Below the pieces are notes generated by a model, which was not told where the DNA came from, ran no database searches, and saw only the letters and a list, made by a program, of their open reading frames with translations. Below are positions 37,709 through 43,894 of a stretch of 64,000 bases of DNA, piece after piece (within the stretch, counting starts at the first letter, position 1; every line of letters starts with the position of its first letter). The stretch is from Stutzerimonas stutzeri. GTDB taxonomy: Bacteria; Pseudomonadota; Gammaproteobacteria; Pseudomonadales; Pseudomonadaceae. Where the stretch lies: positions 248,001 to 312,000 of the forward strand of contig DGLA01000002.1 in NCBI GenBank assembly GCA_002387205.1, read 5' to 3'. The translations under genes were made by a program, and so were the position numbers.

Positions 37709-39223
37709 ATGAGCCAGCAACACGAAGCTGCTACTGTTAGAAAACTGTTAGAAACTTCCCTCGCCAAACCGTGGCACTACCGCCGATCCGGTGTGTATTA
37801 CCTTCGGGTCCGTCCTCAGGGCTCTGTGGCATCCTGTACTGTCTCGCTCCGCACTACCGACCGACCTACCGCAATGACCACCAGTAAGCAGCTCCAGACG
37901 GCTCTCAGGGCCTTCCACCTCGACAATCCCGACTCAACATGGCCTGAGCTACGCGACCACCTACGGTCCATCGCTGAGGACCTCCTGGCGACTCCTACGG
38001 AGTGGGAACTGCTGGATGCCATGGGGCTGACTTACTCGGACCTGAATGATGACCTGGGGCGAATCGCATCGACTGCCGCGCTGACCGTCCCTCAGGCCAA
38101 AGGCGTATCCATGGCGAGGCAGATCATGCAGGCGGCTGAGAGGAGGCTGGGAGGTGACCCAAGGCAGCTGGTAGGGCTGATAGATGAAATAGATAGCCAG
38201 ATGGGATCTGATAGTCCCAACGCATCGTCTGTTTCCCTATCTGTAAGTCCACCTCAGGGACAACCTCAAGCCGTCCACCAGCCACTCACTTTCGAGGCCC
38301 TGGCGGCGCTCTACATGGCCGAGCAGGCAGGCAACTTACAGTCCAGCACCATGCGCGACATAAAGTCGTCCTGCGGCGTCCTGGGGGATGCCCTGGGGAG
38401 CTTGGACATCAAGGTTCACACCCGGTCGGACCTTGTAGGGCTCAAGGAGAAGCTACTGGAGGACAGGGCGCCATCTACGGTTAACAAGCTCCTGACTCGC
38501 CTATCCACTGTCCTGCTTTGGGCAGTCAACACGGGGCACCTTGAGCGAACTTATGACAAGGGCTTGAAGATCACCGGCAAGGCGTCTCAGAGCAAGCGCA
38601 GGGCGTTTTCTCCAGACCAGATACAGTCGATCATGGCCTATGCGAACGGCCTTCCAGCGGCCTCCTGGGAGCGATGGGCGCTATCCCTTGGGGTTATCGC
38701 TGGGCCGCGCATTGAGGAGCTACGCCAGTTGACCAGTGGTGACGTTAAGCAGGTTGGCAAAGCCTGGGTTATCGACATCAACGAGGGGGACGGAAAGAAC
38801 ATCAAGAACCGTCATTCGGTCCGAGTGGTCCCGCTGGTAGACGGTGCCCTTGGGTTCGACCTTGAGGCTTTCTTGGGGTTTGTCCAGAGCAAGTCACAGC
38901 CAGGTTTACTTGAGTCTGCCGACAACTCAAAGGCTGCTCCTGTGCGGCTGTTCACTGTCGGTACAGGGCAATTCTCGGCGGTTCTAAATGGCACCCTCCA
39001 GTCGGTCGTCGGGTATGAAGCTGGTAGGGACCTCTCGTTTCACTCGCTGAGACATTCCATTGCTTCGCTGCTGAAGGCTCATGGGGTCTCGGCTGTGATT
39101 GCCCAAGCGATCCTGGGGCACAGCTCGCAGTCGATCACCTTCGACCTCTACGGAGGAGGGCAACAGGTTGGGGTAGACAAGATGAAGGAGGCGCTGGGGG
39201 TGGCCTTTGGTGTGACCCAGTGA
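37709..39223 (+). CDS. int: phage-type tyrosine integrase
   Basis: Site-specific recombinase of 504 residues. The first 60 residues (WHYRRSGVYYLRVRP) resemble the N-terminal arm-binding region of prophage integrases. The middle holds a core-binding SAM-like domain (residues 195-280). The catalytic domain shows Arg in AGPRIEELRQL, a lysine near KNRHSVRVVPL, HSLRHSIASLL, ILGHSSQS and the nucleophile Tyr in ITFDLYGG. The gene starts 73 bp inside the left attachment core. Two copies of TGTTAGAAA lie within its codons 9-16. No excisionase gene was recognised in the element. Confidence 0.95.
   Translation: MSQQHEAATVRKLLETSLAKPWHYRRSGVYYLRVRPQGSVASCTVSLRTTDRPTAMTTSKQLQTALRAFHLDNPDSTWPELRDHLRSIAEDLLATPTEWELLDAMGLTYSDLNDDLGRIASTAALTVPQAKGVSMARQIMQAAERRLGGDPRQLVGLIDEIDSQMGSDSPNASSVSLSVSPPQGQPQAVHQPLTFEALAALYMAEQAGNLQSSTMRDIKSSCGVLGDALGSLDIKVHTRSDLVGLKEKLLEDRAPSTVNKLLTRLSTVLLWAVNTGHLERTYDKGLKITGKASQSKRRAFSPDQIQSIMAYANGLPAASWERWALSLGVIAGPRIEELRQLTSGDVKQVGKAWVIDINEGDGKNIKNRHSVRVVPLVDGALGFDLEAFLGFVQSKSQPGLLESADNSKAAPVRLFTVGTGQFSAVLNGTLQSVVGYEAGRDLSFHSLRHSIASLLKAHGVSAVIAQAILGHSSQSITFDLYGGGQQVGVDKMKEALGVAFGVTQ
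37735..37754 (+). repeat. candidate integrase arm-type sites, left pair
   Basis: Two direct copies of TGTTAGAAA (37735-37743 and 37746-37754), 11 bp apart. Two more copies lie near the right end at 44161-44169 and 44183-44191, all in the same orientation. AAGCTGCTAC also occurs beside both pairs. Pairs of short repeats flanking the core are the usual form of integrase arm sites. The role is inferred. Confidence 0.6.
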
Positions 39224-39236
39224 CAGGCTGAGCTGA

Positions 39237-39259
39237 GGTCTATACAGCCTGTAGAGACC
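39237..39259. repeat. 23-bp near-palindrome, copy 1
   Basis: GGTCTATACAG, a 2-bp centre, then TGTAGAGACC; the arms pair with one mismatch. It lies 14 bp after the integrase stop. A second copy (39528-39550) differs only in the centre. This is the form of a repressor operator. A third, weaker relative lies at 39978-39999. Confidence 0.6.
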
Positions 39260-39360
39260 GGGGCATTACGTCTACCTTTGAACAGTAGACCCGCCTGCAT
39301 CTTCAGACACTCGCACAGGAATCTTGTGTGTGTGACGCTGGTGGCCTATGGGGATTCCGC

Positions 39361-39389
39361 AGACCCTTCGGTTCGGGTCTCTTATTTTA
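39361..39389 (+). terminator. terminator downstream of int
   Basis: AGACCC and GGGTCT form a 6-bp stem with a TTCGGTTC loop, followed by CTTATTTT. It is a plausible intrinsic terminator for the integrase transcript. It lies 13 bp after the ATG at 39348 that would open the Bro-N gene, which leaves that gene's true start in doubt. Confidence 0.6.
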
Positions 39390-39426
39390 CAAGAGACTCC
39401 CGAGCATGACCTCCTGTTCATCGCTA

Positions 39427-39446
39427 CCGCCAGCTTGCTGGCACCC
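39427..39446. repeat. short palindromic repeat, copy 1
   Basis: CCGCCAGCTTGCTGGCACCC, with a GCCAGC/GCTGGC stem and a TT loop. Three relatives occur in the element at 40965-40984, 41966-41984 and 42065-42084. This copy sits at the reading-frame break of the Bro-N-like gene. Confidence 0.75.
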
Positions 39447-39527
39447 AGGTCGCCCGAGCGGCTGGCCTGAAGAACCCGAGCCAGCAGGCCAGCAGGCAGG
39501 CCACCTATGAGGAACTGGAAGCCGCTG

Positions 39528-39550
39528 GGTCTATACAGATTGTAGAGACC
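39528..39550. repeat. 23-bp near-palindrome, copy 2
   Basis: Identical to the copy at 39237-39259 apart from the two central bases. It lies within the Bro-N-like coding sequence. The two copies bracket the disputed start of that gene. Confidence 0.6.
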
Positions 39551-39935
39551 AAAGCCCTCCGACTAAACCACCTGGAAGGCTGGAAGTCCCTGGAGATAAA
39601 CGGGCGGCACGACATCCAGGCCCGCTCCTGGTTGTTCCCGGAGTCCACCACTTACAAGATGCTCCTCCGAGGCCATGCCCATCAGTCCCAGCAGTTTCGT
39701 GATTGGGTCTTCAAGGAAGTCCTCCCGTCGATCCGCAAGACCGGCTCCTACAACGTCAATGAGTCAACCACGGAGACCGGCCAGCAGTTCGCCGGGGAGC
39801 TGGCGGCGCTGAATGACGCTGTGGCGGGCCTCCTGAAGCAAAACTCTACGATCCTGGGGATGCTCAAGGAACTGATGGAACGGCCCGTGGCGAGCTTCGC
39901 TGAGGCTCTCCCGAGTCCTTGGATTAATGTTACAG

Positions 39936-39956
39936 GTCTCTGTTTAAAGCAGAGAC
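39936..39956. repeat. inverted repeat near the end of the Bro-N-like gene
   Basis: GTCTCTG and CAGAGAC flank TTTAAAG, giving a 7-bp stem that is close to a 21-bp palindrome. No T run follows, so it is more likely a protein-binding site or RNA hairpin than a terminator. Confidence 0.45.
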
Positions 39957-40017
39957 GTAAGGTTATGGCCTCCGGCTGCCTATATAAATTATGTAGACCG
40001 GGCTAATCACGTTAATA

Positions 40018-40081
40018 GGCGCTCCTGCGTGAAATCTGGAGGACTCGCTGGGTCCTGGCCTTGGAGATTTGGCGTAGCGAC
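40018..40081 (+). repeat. 64-bp direct repeat, copy 1
   Basis: Begins GGCGCTCCTGCGTGAAATCT and matches 40174-40237 at 56 of 64 positions. The copies are 156 bp apart, start to start. No coding function is apparent. Confidence 0.75.
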
Positions 40082-40173
40082 GGGCTGCGAGGCGGCACTA
40101 AGGGCGATGTGCAAATCTGCATATCGTTCACGGGGACAATGGCGGCACATGGGCAACTGAGCGGGCCACAATC

Positions 40174-40237
40174 GGCGCTCCTACGTGAAATCTGAGGGGC
40201 TCGCTGTGTCCTGGCCTTGGGGATTTTGCGTAGCGGC
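40174..40237 (+). repeat. 64-bp direct repeat, copy 2
   Basis: Begins GGCGCTCCTACGTGAAATCT. It ends 20 bp before the T7-type promoter candidate at 40258. Confidence 0.75.
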
Positions 40238-40257
40238 ATGTTGTAGCACGTCACCGC

Positions 40258-40283
40258 CCAAAACCACTCACTAATAGAGAGGA
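40258..40283 (+). promoter_or_regulatory. T7-type phage promoter candidate a
   Basis: The sequence CCAAAACCACTCACTAATAG, followed by AGAGGA, parallels T7 (CGACTCACTATAGGGAGA) and T3 (CCCTCACTAAAGGGAGA) class promoters, with one extra A before the TAG. The same 20 bases occur at 40896-40915. The initial transcript could fold into GAGG-A-CAC / GTG-A-CCTC (40280-40298). It lies about 45 bp before the HNH gene. Confidence 0.6.
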
Positions 40284-40320
40284 CACACTTCGTGACCTCA
40301 AGTTAGATGAGGAAACAAAC

Positions 40321-40836
40321 ATGACCATGCCATTCACACCGATGCCATCCTTGGCGGACCTCCTGGCTGTTTACGCGATTGACCCCAACAGCCCCTCCGG
40401 GCTTTCCAGAATCAAGGCGTCCCGAGGTCGCTGGGGCAGACTTGGACCAGTCATCAGCGTTGGCACCGATGGTTACTACCGCCTGAAGTTCGGCAAGCAG
40501 TTCTACCGGACCCACCGCGTTATCTACTATATGCACACCGGCATCGACCCGGCTGAGCTGGTGGTGGACCATATCGACGGCAACCCTCAGAACAACCAAG
40601 TGGAAAACCTTCGGCTATGCACCATGACGCAGAACGCTCACAACCGAAGGGCGCGACTCGGTAAACCCAGCGGACTCCCGAAGGGCATCACCAAGACACC
40701 AGCCGGGAAGTACCGGGCTTGCATTATGGTCGCTGGGGAGCTGCATGAGGGCCTGCTTGACAATCTCCGGGCCGCTGTCCACTACCTGAAGGCGCTCCGA
40801 GCGAAATATCACGGCGAATACGCCTGTGCTGGATAG
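40321..40836 (+). CDS. HNH endonuclease with AP2-like DNA-binding domain
   Basis: Protein of 171 residues. The HNH core is THRVIYYMHTG, then VVDHIDGNPQNNQVENLRL and CTMTQNAHNRR (about residues 60-105), with the expected histidine and asparagine residues. The C-terminal part (KGITKTPAGKYRACIMVAG, then ALRAKYHGEYA) matches the AP2-like module that follows HNH in many phage homing endonucleases. A ribosome site GAGGA lies 8 bp before ATG. The gene is followed at once by CTAATAGAGAGG, repeating the leader of the promoter in front of it, so it may have been inserted between duplicated leader sequences. In T7-like phages such enzymes are common free-standing elements. Confidence 0.9.
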   Translation: MTMPFTPMPSLADLLAVYAIDPNSPSGLSRIKASRGRWGRLGPVISVGTDGYYRLKFGKQFYRTHRVIYYMHTGIDPAELVVDHIDGNPQNNQVENLRLCTMTQNAHNRRARLGKPSGLPKGITKTPAGKYRACIMVAGELHEGLLDNLRAAVHYLKALRAKYHGEYACAG

Positions 40837-40895
40837 CTAATAGAGAGGTCAACCTTTTTGGCGACCTCCTCTGGAGCCTTAGTGCCACGGGGGTT

Positions 40896-40921
40896 CCAAA
40901 ACCACTCACTAATAGGGCAGA
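40896..40921 (+). promoter_or_regulatory. T7-type phage promoter candidate c
   Basis: Same 20 bases as candidate a (CCAAAACCACTCACTAATAG), followed by GGCAGA. Beyond the 20-mer the two sites differ, as expected if this core is under selection. A short open frame starts at 40924. Confidence 0.6.
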
Positions 40922-40923
40922 CG

Positions 40924-41052
40924 ATGATCCGAGAGAAAATAACCTCAAGATCCGCTCAGTCCTTCCGCCAGTCCGCTGGCACCCATTCGACTTCCCTGCG
41001 GTTGCTCTTAAAGCAGCTCACCAGGGTGACCCTTTTGTTTCCACTGGAATGA
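40924..41052 (+). CDS. possible 42-residue small protein
   Basis: The frame starts at ATG 40924, a few bases after the predicted start site of promoter candidate c, and ends at TGA 41052. The product would be basic (MIREKITSRSAQSF at the N-terminus). No ribosome site of good quality precedes it, and the short palindromic repeat copy 2 lies within it. It may be only the leader of a structured transcript. Confidence 0.25.
   Translation: MIREKITSRSAQSFRQSAGTHSTSLRLLLKQLTRVTLLFPLE
40965..40984. repeat. short palindromic repeat, copy 2
   Basis: CCGCCAGTCCGCTGGCACCC; shares all flanking bases with copy 1 and differs in the loop. Confidence 0.7.
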
Positions 41053-41189
41053 CCCGCCGCTGACTACAGCACAGGGACCCAGCCGTGGACCCGGTAGTCG
41101 AGCCGGGGTGAGCTATGAATTAAGCCGAGTGTTCCTCGGTCGTCTCAGGGAGGTGGTGGCCCCTGATTCGTTCATAGACACAAGGGTGG

Positions 41190-41300
41190 CTGTTACTTAA
41201 AGATTCTAAGAGATGATCTTGTTATTACTCTTTCAATAATCTTTTAACTTTAGGTTTTCTCTCAGGTTTCTAAGGACCTTTGGTTGTCTTCAAGTTAGGG
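41190..41300. other. AT-rich tract, possible origin or packaging-region mimic
   Basis: The tract contains ACTTAAAGATTCTAAGAGAT, then TTATTACTCTTTCAATAATC and TTTTAACTTTAGG, far richer in A and T than the rest of the element. TTAAAG/CTTTAG-type words and a later CCTAAAG recall the short repeats near T7 genome ends. Role is inferred only. Confidence 0.35.
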
Positions 41301-41504
41301 ACAGGTCTTGTCAGACCATGATCCCGATAACCTCAAGGGCAAACCTCAGTACCTCTCTCCGTTCCTGAAAGATCGGCTCAAAGCTGAGCAGATGTCTACC
41401 TGTGCATTTCCTGCATAGGTCCTAAAGTCTACCCACCGCATCACTTCGACCACTCCAGGCCCGACCGCCTGACTGCTGGTCTCACTTAATCACGCCTTTT
41501 CGGC

Positions 41505-41576
41505 AAGCCTTCAGAACCACGCTCGGTCCCTTCGTTGGGGTCGTGATGCCGGGTCGTGGAGGTCGGCTGAAGGCTT
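41505..41576 (+). other. two-stage stem-loop upstream of the 95-residue gene
   Basis: AAGCCTTCAG at 41505-41514 pairs perfectly with 41567-41576. Inside, CCACG (41517-41521) pairs with CGTGG (41556-41560), and CCC...GGGG can pair further in. The structure ends 21 bp before the ATG at 41598. It could be a regulatory leader or a packaging or structural RNA signal. Confidence 0.55.
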
Positions 41577-41597
41577 ACCAAAGAGGAAACAACGAAC

Positions 41598-41885
41598 ATG
41601 CGCTATCGACTGATCCCTGCCCCAGGGTGCCCTCAGGCCCTCTGTGACCAACTCAACGACGCCCTGGCAACCCCAAGCGCCCGCCGTGTCTACCATGCGG
41701 CCAGGAGCGCCTACAGGCTCCACACAGACCACACCCTGGCGTCCTTTCAGGCCCACCTCCAGGAAACGCTCAGGCTCCCCATGGGAGAACTGGACGGCAT
41801 CCTTGAGCGAGCCGCTATGACGTTCCAGGAGGCCATGCTGCTGCCTGTCCGCTTCGACCTGAGGGCACGACCAGCAGCCGCTTAA
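41598..41885 (+). CDS. unknown protein of the element, 95 residues
   Basis: The frame has an AGAGGAAAC ribosome site before the ATG and codon use that looks coding. The product (MRYRLIPAPGCPQALCDQLN at the start) appears soluble and mostly helical, with an Arg/Ala-rich end. No family is recognised. It follows the large stem-loop and precedes another hairpin-rich gap. Its place before the capsid-like gene may suggest a structural or packaging role, but this is a guess. Confidence 0.6.
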   Translation: MRYRLIPAPGCPQALCDQLNDALATPSARRVYHAARSAYRLHTDHTLASFQAHLQETLRLPMGELDGILERAAMTFQEAMLLPVRFDLRARPAAA

Positions 41886-41965
41886 CGCCACACCTTGAGC
41901 GCCTGTAGGGCCTCCAGGGAGTCGCTGGGTTTCGTCTTTAAGGTTTCATCATCCGTTATCGACAA

Positions 41966-41984
41966 CCGCCAGCCATTGGCACCC
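41966..41984. repeat. short palindromic repeat, copy 3
   Basis: CCGCCAGCCATTGGCACCC; 19 bp, one base shorter than copy 1, with a weaker stem (GCCA/TGGC). It lies inside the stem-loop at 41912-42004. Confidence 0.55.
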
Positions 41985-42064
41985 GCTCCAGCGACTCACC
42001 TGGGAGCCTTACAAGCTCACCTGCGCCACCAGTAGCGAGCTAACGCTACGCCCTTCAGTTCCGC

Positions 42065-42084
42065 ACGCCAGCTCGCTGGCCACC
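42065..42084. repeat. short palindromic repeat, copy 4
   Basis: ACGCCAGCTCGCTGGCCACC; same GCCAGC/GCTGGC stem as copy 1. Confidence 0.6.
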
Positions 42085-42155
42085 TGAAGTCCCCCAAACG
42101 CCCATCCCACGCCAGACCGCTCTGGCCAAACGGGCGACACACTGAAATCAAGAAT

Positions 42156-42242
42156 CCATAGAGCAAACCCCCAGGGTCGGCGTGTTTACGTCTCCTTGCG
42201 TCTTGTCGCGCCTGCCGTGCGGACTGGGGGTTTGCTCTATGG
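42156..42242 (+). terminator. perfect 19-bp inverted repeat, terminator-like
   Basis: CCATAGAGCAAACCCCCAG at 42156-42174 is perfectly complementary to 42224-42242, with 49 bp between. The right arm gives CTGGGGGTTTG, the G-run then T-run shape of phage terminators. The very long arms could also be the ends of a miniature inserted element; no clear target duplication flanks it. Confidence 0.5.
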
Positions 42243-42260
42243 GATAGGAGACCTACCCAA

Positions 42261-42695
42261 ATGAAAATTACCGTTAGCAACGTAACTCCCGAGACCGTAA
42301 GCATCCACGGCCAAACCCTGGCCCGCGAGTATGCCGAGCTGGTCCTCCTGCCTCTGTTGGTCGCGGCTGAAGGCCAGAACCATCCGGCAATCGTAAAGGT
42401 AGCCGAGGCGTTCGCTACCGCTGGGCTGAGCCTTGAGGGCTCCCCTGAGGCGTCCCGAGTCTACCGGCTCCACCAGAACCAGCAGCGGGCCGAGCGGGAG
42501 CGCCTACAGGCTGAAGCTAAAGCTCACGCCGAGCGTTGCCGCGTCAAGACCGCCGAAGAGATCGCCCAAGAGGTCGCAGAGCGTGAGCGTAAGGCCCGCG
42601 AGGTCCGCGAGCATGGAGCGCGACTCCGAGCAGCCAATGGCCCAAGCAGCAGCCGCCCAGGCGTCATTAGCGGCAACTGGCTCGACAACCGATAA
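42261..42695 (+). CDS. unknown coiled-coil protein upstream of capsid gene
   Basis: Protein of 144 residues. The first 70 residues are mixed (MKITVSNVTPETVSIHGQTL). Residues 70-125 are a highly charged helix rich in Arg, Glu and Ala (QQRAERERLQAEAKAHAERC), probably a coiled coil. AGGAGACC precedes the ATG. It is separated from the capsid-like gene by 29 bp and likely shares its transcript. Position and helical nature would suit a scaffolding or capsid-assembly helper, as gene 9 precedes gene 10 in T7, but there is no sequence motif to prove it. Confidence 0.7.
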   Translation: MKITVSNVTPETVSIHGQTLAREYAELVLLPLLVAAEGQNHPAIVKVAEAFATAGLSLEGSPEASRVYRLHQNQQRAERERLQAEAKAHAERCRVKTAEEIAQEVAERERKAREVREHGARLRAANGPSSSRPGVISGNWLDNR

Positions 42696-42724
42696 ACCAC
42701 GACACTTACTCAGGAGTTACCGAT

Positions 42725-43744
42725 ATGAAACCTTTCCAGTACCAGAAACCAAACAGCCATTACACCCAGAGCATCACTACCGCCCACGGCTCGACCGCTA
42801 CCCAGGTCAGCTTCCACTCCTCGGACATCCGAGCGGAACACATGGCCGCCACGGACCCGCTGGTTTATGCCCAGGTCATGTATGAGGCCATCGGCGATCA
42901 CCTCAACGGCCAGGAGTGGCGTGAGAACATGGACGCAGCCTTTCCCTCTGAGGTTCGCCCATACGGCTCTCAGCCGACCGCCCCCCAGGTCGCCCTAATG
43001 GCTGACCGCTCCGTCACCTTCAATCCGCAGCAGACCTACGACGGTCGCACCGTGGATAAAGGGGAGATCAAGGCGGGCTCCTTGGTCTCGATGGAGGCCC
43101 CAGAGGTCGGCGTGATGGTATCGGCCCGTGTCGCCATCTTCGACCACACCGTACAGTTCGGCTTCACTGAGCGCAGCATGGCGCAGACCGGGGAGAAACT
43201 GCTGGATGACCTTGAGCTGACCCTGGCCGGTAAGATTGCCCAGAGCCTTGAGGGTCAACCTTCGGTCGCCAAGGCATATGTGGGAGCCCTCAGCGGTAGC
43301 CCTGCTGCCCAGGCTGAGGACCTGCTGGACCTCCTGGCGATGAACCTCGACACCTTCTGGGGCCGTGATGTCTCCGAGTTCGGCGTTCTGATCCCTGTGG
43401 CCCTCCGTCCGTTGCTTAACCGTGCCGCTCAACGGGCTGGCCTTGAGGACATCGATGAGTTGGTGGGGACCCGTGTTCAGGTCTACAGCGGTCCAGACCG
43501 TGGCCTCTTTCTGGTGCCCAAGGCTTTCGCCCTGCTGTCCTTCCGTGAAGACAAACACGGCGACGTATGGCGGGTCGAACTGAGCCGTAACGCTTCGACC
43601 CAGAGCTGGGACCTTGAGGTCTCCGCTGTGCTGGATGTGATGGCAACCGCTATGGTCGAAGTGAAGCTGGGTGGTTCCGAGTGGGAGACGATCCCCCTGG
43701 CCCTGCCCATGGTCAAGCAACTGGTCCTCTCAGCGCAGCCGTAA
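42725..43744 (+). CDS. probable HK97-fold major capsid-like protein
   Basis: Protein of 339 residues, close in length to T7 gp10A. The layout fits an HK97-type shell protein: a flexible N-terminus, a long helix near residue 155 (EKLLDDLELTLAGKIAQSLE), a P/A-domain-like stretch (FGVLIPVALRPLLNRAA, then LVGTRVQVYSG) and a closing strand region (GLFLVPKAFALLSF, then VSAVLDVMATAMVEVKL). AGGAG lies 7 bp upstream of the ATG. A T7 T-phi-like terminator follows. The assignment rests on pattern, length and context, not on a recognised signature. No portal or terminase is present, so if it forms shells it must rely on a helper or alter the helper's capsid. Confidence 0.6.
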   Translation: MKPFQYQKPNSHYTQSITTAHGSTATQVSFHSSDIRAEHMAATDPLVYAQVMYEAIGDHLNGQEWRENMDAAFPSEVRPYGSQPTAPQVALMADRSVTFNPQQTYDGRTVDKGEIKAGSLVSMEAPEVGVMVSARVAIFDHTVQFGFTERSMAQTGEKLLDDLELTLAGKIAQSLEGQPSVAKAYVGALSGSPAAQAEDLLDLLAMNLDTFWGRDVSEFGVLIPVALRPLLNRAAQRAGLEDIDELVGTRVQVYSGPDRGLFLVPKAFALLSFREDKHGDVWRVELSRNASTQSWDLEVSAVLDVMATAMVEVKLGGSEWETIPLALPMVKQLVLSAQP

Positions 43745-43894
43745 GGGCCTGGGAGAGGCACCAAAGGACGGGAGGTGGTTGTGATAACCATCCCCCTTCC
43801 ACTCCAAAGGAATGAGCCCTGGGTAAACCTGGGGCCGTCCTACGAATGACTTCAACGTGCCGACAACTGGCTGACACTGGGTCTCTTTGGGATT

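Larger units (their letters stand above)
39348..40006 (+). pseudogene. Bro-N antirepressor-like gene, frame broken at a palindrome
   Basis: The 3' part (39410-40006) reads VARAAGLKNPSQQASR, then MLLRGHAHQSQQFRDWVFKE and VLPSIRKTGSY, the middle and end of a Bro-N domain found in phage antirepressors. It is followed by a helical segment and a short C-terminus. It has no start codon and a stop just upstream. The N-terminal part (ATG 39348, TLRFGSLILQ then EHDLLFIA) is in another frame. The two frames meet at the 20-bp palindromic repeat at 39427-39446. Removing that repeat, or any length equal to 2 modulo 3 there, joins FIA to VARAAGL in one frame. So the gene looks inactivated by a short insertion, unless frameshifting or an unusual start is used. 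Identification of the domain is by motif only. Confidence 0.65.
40007..40320. other. non-coding repeat region upstream of the HNH gene
   Basis: No convincing gene. The region holds two direct copies of a 64-bp sequence, a T7-type promoter candidate and a transcript leader hairpin. An open frame on the minus strand across it merely translates the two repeats and has no ribosome site. Confidence 0.7.
40837..41597. other. long non-coding, structured region of the element
   Basis: There is no convincing gene over 760 bp, apart from a possible 42-codon frame at 40924. The region contains a partial promoter-like repeat (40837-40848) followed by a GAGGTC/GACCTC hairpin, promoter candidate c and a short palindrome. 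Further on are an AT-rich tract (41190-41300), a CCTAAAG motif near 41411 and a large two-stage stem-loop (41505-41576). The mix of AT-rich DNA and hairpins suggests an origin, a packaging signal or regulatory RNA. Confidence 0.6.
41886..42260. other. hairpin-rich gap before the capsid region
   Basis: No gene is supported. An imperfect stem-loop of about 17-bp arms spans 41912-42004 (GAGTCGCTGG at 41919 with its complement at 41988). Short palindromic repeat copies 3 and 4 follow, then GTAGCG/CGCTAC at about 42032-42049, GCCAGA/TCTGGC at about 42111-42126 and a perfect 19-bp inverted repeat at 42156-42242. Confidence 0.65.

Noticed and set aside
40018..40237. Possible CRISPR array
   Set aside because: Only two long repeats, separated by a 92-bp interval, and no cas genes in the window.
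40012..40254. An 80-codon minus-strand frame with an internal repeat (KARTQRAPQISRRSA and a second copy)
   Set aside because: The protein repeat is only the translation of the two 64-bp DNA repeats; there is no ribosome site and no conserved domain.
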